A stretch of 7,855 bases of DNA from an uncultured Oscillospiraceae bacterium (GCA_947631215.1 CANRKN010000092.1:1-7855); one strand, 5' to 3'. Numbered from the stretch's first letter, positions 1 through 6,012 are shown. Notes: a model not told the origin generated them from the sequence alone. Made by a program: numbers and translations.

Positions 1-775
1 ACCTCATCTCCCTCTGTGACAAGGTCTTTCCCGGCGTGAACGAACTGTTCTCCAGCCCGGAACGGGCGGACGGACATCTGAAGTGGGTAGATTTTGTCAC
101 CACCTTCTGGCATTCCGCATGTGTGGCCGGTGTGAGCAGAAACGCTTTCACCGAGCGTTACCGCAAGTGGTGCAAGCGGCATGGCTACAATTTTTCTGAC
201 AGCAAGGCCGCCAATGTCTACTCCGCCGCGCTGGACTGTGTCACCACGCTCCCGAAGAACGACAACACCAAGCTGCTGATCCAGACTGCCGCCAGGGAGC
301 TTACTTCCGCCGGTGAACTGCTTGCCGGTGTGCGGCGGGAGATGATCCGCCTGGCAAAGCAACTGCCGGAATATCCCGTGGTGAATGCCATGTACGGCGT
401 TGGCGAGGTCACCGCCGCCCAGCTCATGGCCGAGATCGGAGACGTGAGAAACTTTCCCCGCAGAAGCTCTCTCATTGCCTTCGCGGGCATTGATCCTGAA
501 GTAGACCAGTCCGGGAAGAAGCAGACCAAGAGCAACCCCTCCACCAAACGCGGCTCACCTCATTTGAGAAAGACGCTATTTCAGGTCATGTCCATATATC
601 TGCGCCTGGCGCCGGAGAACGAGCCCGTCTACCAGTTCCTGAACAAAAAACGCTCAGAGGGAAAACCCTTCTACGTCTACATGACTGCCGGGCCAATAAG
701 TTCCTGCGCCTCTATTACGCAAGGGCCAAGGAATACCTAGCCGAGCAGGAAAGTCAAGGAACCATATGTCCTTGA
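1..775 (+). pseudogene. IS110-family transposase, 5'-truncated by the window and frameshifted near its 3' end
   Basis: The reading frame is open from the left edge (frame starting at base 3), so the GTG at 36 is an internal valine and not a start. The missing N-terminus would hold the DEDD RuvC-like domain. What remains is the C-terminal Transposase_20 region: the helix-hairpin-helix-like motif GVGEVTAAQLMAEIGDVRNF (396-455), AFAGIDP (477-497), and the SGKK...STKRGS...LR block (510-569), which carries the serine-rich region expected to hold the family's catalytic serine. At GGG 690-692 the frame breaks: continuing in frame ends in an odd tail at 740. Shifting back one base (reading GCC from 692) restores a family-like ending, MTAGANKFLRLYYARAKEYL, that stops at TGA 773-775. 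A one-base deletion in a G run, or a sequencing error, explains this best. Programmed frameshifting is less likely so close to the end. Confidence 0.85.
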
Positions 776-829
776 GTTAGCAGAAACTACCATCCTTCCG
801 TAATACTTACCTGTTATATCTGCCGCCCC

Positions 830-852
830 GGCTGGCTCTTGCCAGCCTTTTT
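830..852 (+). terminator. Intrinsic terminator after the IS110 transposase
   Basis: A perfect 7-bp stem, GGCTGGC (830-836) and GCCAGCC (841-847), encloses the tetraloop TCTT and is followed directly by TTTTT (848-852). It lies 55 bases after the restored transposase stop. Read on the - strand the hairpin is followed by GGGGCGG and not by a T run, so it should not stop the convergent gene that ends at 884. Confidence 0.8.
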
Positions 853-883
853 GTCGTGCCCTTTCCTCGGCTGCACTTTTTCT

Positions 884-2440
884 TCATTTGGGGCTTGACT
901 TTTTATTCGTAGGCTCCCAGCCCGCTATGATACTTTCCTGCTCCGCCTGCCTGTCCATCGTCTGCTCCACCAGCAGCGCGAAGCTTGCCTCCACCGCCGC
1001 CTTCGTTGTCTTATACAGCCGCCGCAGGCACTGGGGATTGCACTTCTCGCTGGGCACCCCGGCCTCGTCGCTCAGCCTCGCGATAGACTGCACGATGCTG
1101 GCGCGGCACATGGGCCTGTCCCGGTTCGACACAAATATTGGTCCTACGTCGATGAACTGCCGCTCCGCATAGGTCAGCAGCTCCCGGCAAAGGCATCCGG
1201 TCAGATGCAGCACGCTGCGCGTGCCGCTGGATTCCACCGTCAGGCTGCCAGCCTTTGCCGCCTCCACCGTCACCTTGCCCAACTGCTGCACCGGCAGATC
1301 GCAGGAGGCGAACAGCTTCACCAGCAGGTATTCTCTCTCCCTGTCCAGCCGTTTCGCCGCCTGCAGCAGCTGCAGGTATTCGTTCCGGGTCAACTCTGGC
1401 TGCGGGTTATCCTCCTGTTTTGGCAGGTTGGAGAGCTGATACTCCCGGTGGCCCAGATAATCCAGAAACCCATTGGCCACGATGGCATAGCTGTTGATCG
1501 TGTTGGGGGCATAGCCCTTTTCCCGCAGCAATTCGACCCAACGAACCAAAGTGCCCCTGCGGATATGCTTATCCGCAGGCAAGTCTTCGTAGAGTTGCCG
1601 CAAAATAACTCTGTACTGCTGATCAGCCGCTGTGCGCCCTCTGGCGCGCAGGGCAGCCATATACTCATTGATGCCATCACCGGTCATCAGGATGCCGGGC
1701 TCATCAGAGGACGGCCATAGAGCGCTGCTCTTTTCCGCCGCGACTTTCGTTCCGGCAGGTTTTTGCGCCGAGAGCGGTTTCTCGTGTAACTTTGGAGAAG
1801 CAGGCAAACGCTCCACATTTGTCTGCCGATCCATAATCTGTACCGCCATATCGACGGCCCGCGCCTCCGCGTCTGCCTGCCGATTCATGATCTGTTCCAC
1901 TATGCCGGGTGCTCGGGCCTTCGCGTCCGCCTGCCGATCTAGGAGCTGTTCCGCCATGCCGGCGGCCTGGCCCTCCGCGTCTGCCTGCTGAGCCATGAGC
2001 TGTTCCACCATGTGGGGGGCACGAGCCTCCGCATCCGCCTTCGTAGCGTGGTACAGCTTCCGCAGCGCGCTGGGGCGGCACTTCTCTTCCTCCAGTTCCG
2101 CCAAACTGCACAGGTTATGCAAAAACCTAGATACCTGTGTCGAGTTGTAAGGCCGTCCGCTTCGCGTGATGAACACCGGTCCGGACTGGACGCTCTTCCC
2201 CGCGGCATAGGCCGCCAGTTCCTCCCGCAGGCCTGTTGCCAGCGGCACCACGTCATGTTCTACTTTCAGCTTACCTGCCCGGACGGCTTCTACGGTCAGC
2301 TCCGGCAGTCCCAGTATGGACACACCGGTGGTGGCCATCACCTTCACCAGCAGGTACGCGCGCTCATCGTTTAATCTCTTTGCCGTGTCCAGAAGATGCA
2401 GATACTCTTCCCGGGTGATATCCGCGCCCAACGTCCACAT
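884..2440 (-). CDS. Double tyrosine-recombinase-like protein, catalytically degenerate, with internal 18-residue repeats
   Basis: 518 residues. The start ATG (2440-2438) has AGGAG ten bases upstream, and an in-frame stop lies shortly before it. Residues 1-134 resemble a recombinase catalytic domain without its N-terminal core-binding domain. Residues 135-206 are four 18-residue repeats, and 207-249 form a linker. Residues 250-345 resemble a SAM-like core-binding domain, and 346-505 a second catalytic domain. Both halves align with the neighbouring recombinase (2772-3611) through shared strings such as LT-x-x-EY, TVEAA and CRELL. Against that enzyme the box I Arg is Ser41 in the first half and Pro383 in the second. 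HxLRH has become SALRK (124-128) and QCLRR (470-474), so only the box II Arg survives (R127, R473). The GH...Y segment is lost: in the second half His becomes Asp496 and Tyr becomes Ile505. Strand cleavage is therefore very unlikely. A DNA-binding or partner role is inference; a decaying but still open gene is the alternative. Confidence 0.75.
   Translation of the reverse strand: MWTLGADITREEYLHLLDTAKRLNDERAYLLVKVMATTGVSILGLPELTVEAVRAGKLKVEHDVVPLATGLREELAAYAAGKSVQSGPVFITRSGRPYNSTQVSRFLHNLCSLAELEEEKCRPSALRKLYHATKADAEARAPHMVEQLMAQQADAEGQAAGMAEQLLDRQADAKARAPGIVEQIMNRQADAEARAVDMAVQIMDRQTNVERLPASPKLHEKPLSAQKPAGTKVAAEKSSALWPSSDEPGILMTGDGINEYMAALRARGRTAADQQYRVILRQLYEDLPADKHIRRGTLVRWVELLREKGYAPNTINSYAIVANGFLDYLGHREYQLSNLPKQEDNPQPELTRNEYLQLLQAAKRLDREREYLLVKLFASCDLPVQQLGKVTVEAAKAGSLTVESSGTRSVLHLTGCLCRELLTYAERQFIDVGPIFVSNRDRPMCRASIVQSIARLSDEAGVPSEKCNPQCLRRLYKTTKAAVEASFALLVEQTMDRQAEQESIIAGWEPTNKKSSPK
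947..1000 (-). repeat. Single dispersed copy of the 54-bp repeat unit
   Basis: Residues 481-498 (AAVEASFALLVEQTMDRQ) match the 18-residue unit at the conserved A, E, A, VEQ, M and RQ positions. They occupy the same place after the second half's LRRLYKTTK as the tandem array does after the first half's LRKLYHATK. This suggests the array arose by amplifying a segment already present in the ancestral domain. Confidence 0.8.
1823..2038 (-). repeat. Four tandem 54-bp in-frame repeats (18 residues each)
   Basis: These encode residues 135-206 of the double recombinase-like protein. The units read ADAEARAPHMVEQLMAQQ, ADAEGQAAGMAEQLLDRQ, ADAKARAPGIVEQIMNRQ and ADAEARAVDMAVQIMDRQ. All are exactly 54 bp, so copy-number change keeps the frame. 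Units 1 and 3 have a proline at position 8, which argues against one uninterrupted helix. Their position after the box II-like LRKLY segment suggests the unit came from the C-terminal helix region of a recombinase domain. Confidence 0.95.
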
Positions 2441-2522
2441 CTTCTCGGGTCTCCTCTCTTCGCCGGCGGAAGGATAGGTCAGAATTGTACTTATGCGATA
2501 ATCAATACAAGTAGTCGAGAGA

Positions 2523-2551
2523 ATATTAACACATTCCTACATATTAATCAA
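2523..2551 (-). promoter_or_regulatory. Candidate sigma-70/sigma-A promoter for the double recombinase-like gene
   Basis: On the - strand TTGATT (2551-2546) is followed by a 17-base spacer and TAATAT (2528-2523). TGT directly precedes the -10 box, matching an extended -10 element. It sits about 83 bases before the ATG at 2440 and fits independent transcription of that gene from the recombinase upstream. Confidence 0.6.
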
Positions 2552-2617
2552 GTGGTACGCTCTGCTATCAGCAGTTAAAATTATCCAAATCAAACAATAT
2601 TGGCATGAGCATCAAGA

Positions 2618-2642
2618 CCGTTGAAACGACATTCTTCAACGG
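2618..2642. repeat. 8-bp inverted repeat, 9-base loop
   Basis: CCGTTGAA (2618-2625) and TTCAACGG (2635-2642) are perfectly complementary around a 9-base loop. Neither side has a strong T run (CCTGCTTTT on the + strand), so it is at best a weak terminator. It could equally be a protein-binding dyad or part of a structured transcript. Confidence 0.55.
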
Positions 2643-2675
2643 CCTGCTTTTCTATGCCTATTACTTCTCATTTTC

Positions 2676-2710
2676 CCATCCTGTATGGTCCACATGCAGG
2701 ATGGTTTTTT
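2676..2710 (+). terminator. Intrinsic terminator without an obvious upstream gene
   Basis: CCATCCTG (2676-2683) pairs with CAGGATGG (2697-2704). The stem extends inward through a T-G wobble and ATG/CAT to a GTCCA loop, giving about 12 pairs, and TTTTTT (2705-2710) follows. Read on the - strand the hairpin is followed by GGGAAAATG, so it does not end the - strand recombinase transcript. No + strand coding gene precedes it; it may end a small RNA or block antisense transcription into 2772-3611. Confidence 0.7.
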
Positions 2711-2771
2711 CATTTCGGAGGGATCAAACATCTGCCAAGTGTAACGATAGTACAATTTTGTTGATACCCTG

Positions 2772-3611
2772 CTAACTGACAAGCCCCAGCCGCTCCATGG
2801 TCCTGGCATGCTCTGCGCCGGTGGTGATGAGGTATATCCTCGTCGTGTTGATGGACGAGTGCCCAAGCACATCCGCCAGCTTCACGATATCGCGGCAGGC
2901 ACGGTAGAACGTGGTGGCAAACAGGTGCCGCAGGTTGTGAGGAAACACCTTGGAAGGCTCCACATCAGCCAGCGCACACACCGCTTTCATCTCCGCCCAT
3001 ATTTGCCTGCGGCTCAGGCTTTTACCGCTTCTGGTGAGAAATATCTCACCGGAGGCGATTTTGTTTTTCCGGGCATACTTCAAGAGCTTCCGGCACAGCT
3101 TCCCCGGCAGCATGATGGTCCGTATTTTCCCCTTTAACGCTATCTCCGCCCTACCGGCCTGCGCCGCTTCTACCGTTATGTACCGCACCTCGGACACGCG
3201 GATGCCGGTGCCGCATATGGTCTCCATGAGCAGGGCGAGACGCTCTCTTCCGCTGTCCCTGGCCGCTGCCACCAACTCTTCATACTCCGCCTTGGTCAGC
3301 TCCCTTCCCGGGTCACGGAAGGCCCGCCGCTGAAGCCTCAGGGCTTTGACGCAGCAGTCATGCCAACCGCAGAACTTGAAGAAGGCATTCACCGCCGCCA
3401 GCTTCACGTTCACCGTGCACGGAGCATAGTTCTGCTCAATAAGATGCTCCTTCCAGGCCACAGCGGTCTCCTTCGCCACCTCACGCCTGCCCAGCCAGGC
3501 CACAAACTCCTCTATGATCCGCACATACATCTTCACCGTGGCCGGCGCCCGCTCTTCTTCCGTCAAATAGCAAGTGAAACCCTCGATCTGTCTCTCTGTG
3601 ATGGTACGCAT
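2772..3611 (-). CDS. Tyrosine recombinase/integrase, apparently catalytically complete
   Basis: 279 residues, normal for a XerC/D-like or compact phage-type integrase. These enzymes cut and rejoin DNA at specific sites through a covalent 3'-phosphotyrosine link. Residues 1-85 form the SAM-like core-binding domain (the YAPCTVNVKLAAVNAFFKF helices are typical). Residues 104-279 are the catalytic domain: box I Arg138 in GTGIRVSE, the beta-hairpin lysine in KGKIRT (160-164), His225 and Arg228 in HNLRH, His251 in LGHSS, and the nucleophile Tyr260 in TTRIY. The ATG at 3611 has GGAGG nine bases upstream, held inside a leader hairpin. I see no clear promoter directly upstream, so read-through from the XRE/Spo0A-C genes is possible. 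It is closely related to the degenerate paralogue at 884-2440. Its own attachment site is not identified. Confidence 0.92.
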   Translation of the reverse strand: MRTITERQIEGFTCYLTEEERAPATVKMYVRIIEEFVAWLGRREVAKETAVAWKEHLIEQNYAPCTVNVKLAAVNAFFKFCGWHDCCVKALRLQRRAFRDPGRELTKAEYEELVAAARDSGRERLALLMETICGTGIRVSEVRYITVEAAQAGRAEIALKGKIRTIMLPGKLCRKLLKYARKNKIASGEIFLTRSGKSLSRRQIWAEMKAVCALADVEPSKVFPHNLRHLFATTFYRACRDIVKLADVLGHSSINTTRIYLITTGAEHARTMERLGLVS

Positions 3612-3669
3612 AAAAAATGCCCTCCATTTCGTGTAGTGCTTCCATTCTACACAAAACGAAGGGCATTTT
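3612..3669 (-). promoter_or_regulatory. Long leader hairpin with U-run that sequesters the recombinase ribosome binding site
   Basis: The arms 3647-3669 and 3614-3636 pair over 23 positions around a 10-base loop. In DNA or + strand RNA three positions are A-C mismatches. In the - strand RNA all three are G-U pairs, so only that transcript pairs throughout, which points to RNA-level function. The 3' arm contains GGAGGG, the ribosome binding site of the ATG at 3611, and the stem runs into six U residues (3617-3612). It could act as the terminator of the genes ending at 3741 (71 bases upstream), as an attenuator, as a translational lock on the recombinase, or as a combination of these. Confidence 0.7.
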
Positions 3670-3740
3670 GGCTATTTACTTTCTCAAAGAGAAGGCCGCC
3701 TACCCAGTCAACCCGTCACCGACTTATGCCATTACGTTTG

Positions 3741-4097
3741 CTAGGGATCATGAGGATCCATGTTGGCGACAAGGATAGCAAGAAATTCCGTTGCTGACGG
3801 CCTTCGCGGAAGTGGGCGCCGTGCCATATCTTCAAGGCTCGCCCGATTCTCTCGCCATGCAAGCTCGGAGACCGTGCGGATGTTTCGTTCAACACAGCGC
3901 CAGTTGGTGTTATAGCGGCGGGCGACTTCCGGATAGAGAAGCTTTGTGACCAGCAGCAGACATTCCGGCTCCTGTGCGGCAAGATAAACGGCAAAGGAAG
4001 TGTAGAAGAAACCGGTATATCTGGAGGTGACGCCAAGGCGATACAGCAGGTCATATACCCGGACCATGCCCGCGTTCAGAGGAGGATCGTTATTCAT
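3741..4097 (-). CDS. Stand-alone Spo0A C-terminal-like DNA-binding protein
   Basis: About 118 residues from the ATG at 4097 (an adjacent ATG at 4100 gives one more). The open frame extends further upstream, but that part only shadows the XRE gene. The whole protein matches the Spo0A C-terminal domain (Spo0A_C). The core VTKLLYPEVARRYNTNWRCV followed by ERNIR and ELAW (residues 50-81) mirrors the Spo0A pattern LYPxxAxxxNT...VERxIR...EAW, which includes the DNA-recognition helix. PSATEF (100-105) matches the PTNSEF region near the Spo0A C-terminus. There is no receiver domain, so phosphorylation cannot control it in the Spo0A way. It overlaps the 3' end of the XRE gene by 8 bases, which implies coupled translation. 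A transcription regulator is expected; its target is unknown. Confidence 0.82.
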   Translation of the reverse strand: MNNDPPLNAGMVRVYDLLYRLGVTSRYTGFFYTSFAVYLAAQEPECLLLVTKLLYPEVARRYNTNWRCVERNIRTVSELAWRENRASLEDMARRPLPRRPSATEFLAILVANMDPHDP

Positions 4098-4422
4098 CAT
4101 GTTCCAGCAGCTTGAGCATCTCAACCAGGTAGAACAGGACTTTTTCCTGTTTCTCTTCAGGAAGTTCAGAGAACCAGCCGAGCTGGTCCAGAAAAAAGCG
4201 AACTTCATAGAGCTGTTTATCACCGAATACCAGCTCATCCAGCGACACGTGCATTGCACAGGCCATTCGGATGAGCGTATCCAGGGTCGTGTTTCCGTCC
4301 GACATGATGGACTGAACGGTAGATTTAGCGATACCAAGCTCTGTCGAGAATTCCGCCAGGGACTGACCCCGGGCATGCTGGTATGCTTTCAGATTGTCTG
4401 ACAGATGGTTTTGTTTTTCCAC
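4090..4422 (-). CDS. XRE-family helix-turn-helix regulator
   Basis: 110 residues from a GTG at 4422-4420, chosen because AGGAGGG lies seven bases upstream. The frame stays open to an upstream ATG at 4467, but that one lacks such a site. Residues 7-66 form a HTH_3/Cro-CI domain: LKAYQHARGQSLAEFSTELG, then IAKSTVQSIM as the recognition helix region, then NTTLDTLIRMACAMHVSLDEL. The C-terminal 40 residues (LPEEKQEKVLFYLVEMLKLL) look like a helical dimerisation tail. The product likely binds DNA as a dimer and may repress its own operon, given the dyad over its ribosome binding site. It overlaps the Spo0A-C gene, so the two products are probably made together. It lies 130 bases downstream of the ATPase gene on the same strand. 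A - strand TTGACA at 4495-4490 is a possible -35 box, but its -10 is poor. Confidence 0.85.
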   Translation of the reverse strand: MEKQNHLSDNLKAYQHARGQSLAEFSTELGIAKSTVQSIMSDGNTTLDTLIRMACAMHVSLDELVFGDKQLYEVRFFLDQLGWFSELPEEKQEKVLFYLVEMLKLLEHDE

Positions 4423-4423
4423 A

Positions 4424-4464
4424 TGTTTTCCCTCCTTTGTGTAACAAAAGAATAAGGGAAAACA
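4424..4464 (-). promoter_or_regulatory. Inverted repeat over the XRE ribosome binding site, candidate operator
   Basis: TGTTTTCCCT (4424-4433) and AGGGAAAACA (4455-4464) form a perfect 10-bp dyad with a 21-base spacer, ending two bases from the GTG start. An alternative pairing, CTTTGTG (4435-4441) with CACAAAG (4463-4469), overlaps it. The positions suit autoregulation by the XRE protein or an RNA switch hiding the ribosome binding site. Neither is demonstrated. Confidence 0.45.
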
Positions 4465-4552
4465 CAAAGTTTTGCCGACCGAGCTTTCATGTCAAGCAGA
4501 CAGGATTTCGTATTTCTTGATAGAATGGACCGGTGTGGCCCCTCCAGCCGTT

Positions 4553-5866
4553 CTAACACAGGGCCCTCAAAGAACCGATAAGATACAGGGGGATGTCAAG
4601 GACCTCCCCACCTCCCACGTCACTTTTCATGGAGGTCTTCACGGACACGCGCGGCCCATACTTCTTTCGGTACTCCGCCAGGGACCGGGCCTTCACATTC
4701 TTCTCCGACTTGACCTCTATCGGGACGATATCCGCCCCGCACTGCAGGACAAAGTCCACCTCCGCCGTATTACCGCTGGACCAATAGTACACGTCGTCCT
4801 CCGACGCTGTACCGCTTTTTATGATCTCCCCAAGGACGAAGTTCCCCGTCATTGCTCCTTTGAATTCCCGATAGGTTGGCGTGGCGTCCAGGACGATCTC
4901 ATAGGGGAGCCTGGACAGTTTCCGCAGGATGCCCACGTCCGCCATATAGAGCTTGAAGGCTGCGTCATCCGCATAGGAGGACAGCGGCATAAAGGGCCTT
5001 TCGATCCTCCGTACCTTATATACCAGTCCCGCGCCGATCAGCCACTCCAGCGCGTCCTCTAAGTCCTTGCCCCGCCATCCCTTCCTCACATGGGAAAAGA
5101 TGAACTTGGTGTTCTCCTTCGCCAGCTGTTCCGGTATGGAGCGCCAGATGGCGCTGAGCTTTGGGAAATCCTTGCTCGGCGCGTGCTTGGCAAAATCCAG
5201 CTCGTAGCTGTTGAGGATGCTCTGCTGGACCGCCTCCGCCTCCTCGATGCTGTGAGTGTTCCGCCAAACCTCCACGACCTCCGGCATCCCTCCTGTCACG
5301 TAATACTGCTTGAGCAGGTAGGCAAGCTTCTCCGCCGCCACCTGCGGGATGATGCCGCCTCTGCGGACATTGGCCAGGTAGCCGGCAAGATTCTCCGGCG
5401 CGCAGGCATAGAGGTATTCCGTGAAGCTCATGGGATACAGCGTCAGGAAGTCCACCTTCCCCACCGGGAAGGACAGCTGCCGATGGAGCGCTATGCCCAG
5501 CAGAGAGCCGGCGCATACGATGTGGTACGATGGCGCGTTCTCACAGAAGTATTTCATCGCCGTGATGGCCCGCCCGCACTCCTGTACCTCGTCGAGGATG
5601 ACCAGCGTCTGCTCCGGCTGTATCGTCTTCCCCGCGGCCAGACCCAGTTCAAACAGGATCCGGCCCGTGTCATAGTCCTGGTCAAATACCTTTTTCAGCG
5701 CTTCGTTTTCCTCAAAGTTGAAATACGCGCAGTCGGCGTAATATGTCCGCCCGAATTCCTTGAGCAGGTATGTTTTCCCGCATTGCCGCACGCCCTTCAG
5801 TATCAGCGGCTTGCGGTTTTTCTTCTCCTTCCACCACAGCAAGTCATCAATAAGCGCACGTTTCAA
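4553..5866 (-). CDS. AAA_14/DUF4143 ATPase
   Basis: 437 residues. The start is TTG (5866-5864), supported by AAAGGAGG eight bases upstream and the absence of any in-frame ATG nearby. The N-terminal AAA_14 ATPase has Walker A GVRQCGKT (25-32), Walker B LVILDE (88-93) and a sensor-like AGS (119-121). The C-terminal DUF4143 region follows: TGGMPEVV (191-198), LYMADVGIL (306-314), and EVDFV (369-373) with PIEVKS (382-387). That last pair resembles the D...ExK signature of the PD-(D/E)xK nuclease fold. Length and motif order are normal for this large family, which is common in anaerobes and often found near mobile DNA. Its cellular role is not established. It has its own strong promoter and may be transcribed into the XRE gene, since no intrinsic terminator is visible in the 130-base gap. 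Confidence 0.88.
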   Translation of the reverse strand: MKRALIDDLLWWKEKKNRKPLILKGVRQCGKTYLLKEFGRTYYADCAYFNFEENEALKKVFDQDYDTGRILFELGLAAGKTIQPEQTLVILDEVQECGRAITAMKYFCENAPSYHIVCAGSLLGIALHRQLSFPVGKVDFLTLYPMSFTEYLYACAPENLAGYLANVRRGGIIPQVAAEKLAYLLKQYYVTGGMPEVVEVWRNTHSIEEAEAVQQSILNSYELDFAKHAPSKDFPKLSAIWRSIPEQLAKENTKFIFSHVRKGWRGKDLEDALEWLIGAGLVYKVRRIERPFMPLSSYADDAAFKLYMADVGILRKLSRLPYEIVLDATPTYREFKGAMTGNFVLGEIIKSGTASEDDVYYWSSGNTAEVDFVLQCGADIVPIEVKSEKNVKARSLAEYRKKYGPRVSVKTSMKSDVGGGEVLDIPLYLIGSLRALC

Positions 5867-5924
5867 CGCGATTTCCTCCTTTTATGTGGCAAAAACCGTT
5901 TAATTATCCGCAAAATCCATATTT

Positions 5925-5953
5925 ATATTATCATCGGCGTGTCCAATTGTCAA
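5925..5953 (-). promoter_or_regulatory. Near-consensus promoter for the ATPase gene
   Basis: On the - strand a consensus TTGACA (5953-5948), a 17-base spacer and TAATAT (5930-5925) lie about 59 bases before the TTG start. A TGA precedes the -10 box, giving an extended -10 character. Confidence 0.8.
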
Positions 5954-6012
5954 TCACAGCGGCATAGACAAATTGCTTTTTCTTAGATAACACACAATCA
6001 AAATCTCAAAAT

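Larger units (their letters stand above)
1..852 (+). mobile_element. IS110-family insertion sequence, right-hand part
   Basis: This is the distal part of an IS110-type element, recognised only through its transposase (1-775) and the intrinsic terminator just after it. IS110 elements lack ordinary terminal inverted repeats, so the right boundary cannot be read from the sequence; 852, the end of the terminator, is a minimum working limit. The left end lies outside the window. In this family a structured bridge RNA is encoded in a non-coding end of the element. The short stretch after the transposase shows only the terminator hairpin, so I do not call a bridge RNA here. Confidence 0.5.
2441..2771. 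other. AT-rich intergenic region between the recombinase and its degenerate paralogue
   Basis: 331 bases with no convincing gene. It holds the - strand promoter at 2523-2551, a short hairpin CTGCT-ATC-AGCAG (2562-2574), an 8-bp inverted repeat (2618-2642) and a + strand intrinsic terminator (2676-2710). A 12-base inverted pair with one mismatch lies near its two ends (2480-2491 and 2749-2760). A short - strand open frame runs from inside the recombinase to 2636, but it has no usable ribosome binding site and no recognisable content. Confidence 0.7.

Noticed and set aside
776..883. IS110 bridge RNA in the right end
   Set aside because: The stretch is short and shows only the terminator hairpin; without the left end or other copies, no bridge RNA with target and donor loops can be recognised.
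1125..1131. Spo0A-box match (TGTCGAA on the - strand)
   Set aside because: It lies deep inside coding sequence, and no such match was seen in the intergenic regions near the Spo0A-C gene, so it is most likely chance.
1205..1720. Long + strand open frame opposite the double recombinase-like gene
   Set aside because: It mirrors the GC-rich coding strand of 884-2440, has no ribosome binding site and has no recognisable domain; the opposite frame has clear recombinase homology.
1823..2038. CRISPR-like array
   Set aside because: The 54-bp units are contiguous with no unique spacers, and they are in frame within a coding sequence.
2636..2872. 78-codon - strand open frame overlapping the recombinase end
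   Set aside because: No ribosome binding site and no recognisable content, and its 3' part reads through the intergenic hairpins.
3481..3666. Possible leader peptide (MPFVLCRMEALHEME...) starting in the 5' arm of the recombinase hairpin
   Set aside because: It starts within the stem, has no ribosome binding site I can see, and continues out of frame into the recombinase. A translated leader cannot be excluded, but nothing supports it.
4098..4376. N-terminal extension of the Spo0A-C gene to a start at 4376
   Set aside because: The extra residues are an out-of-frame shadow of the XRE gene, rich in Ser, Trp and Cys, with no domain; the Spo0A-like match begins near the ATG at 4097.
5090..5986. 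298-codon + strand open frame opposite the ATPase
   Set aside because: It is antisense to a well-supported AAA_14/DUF4143 gene, its content is typical of a reverse-frame shadow, and it runs through the ATPase promoter.
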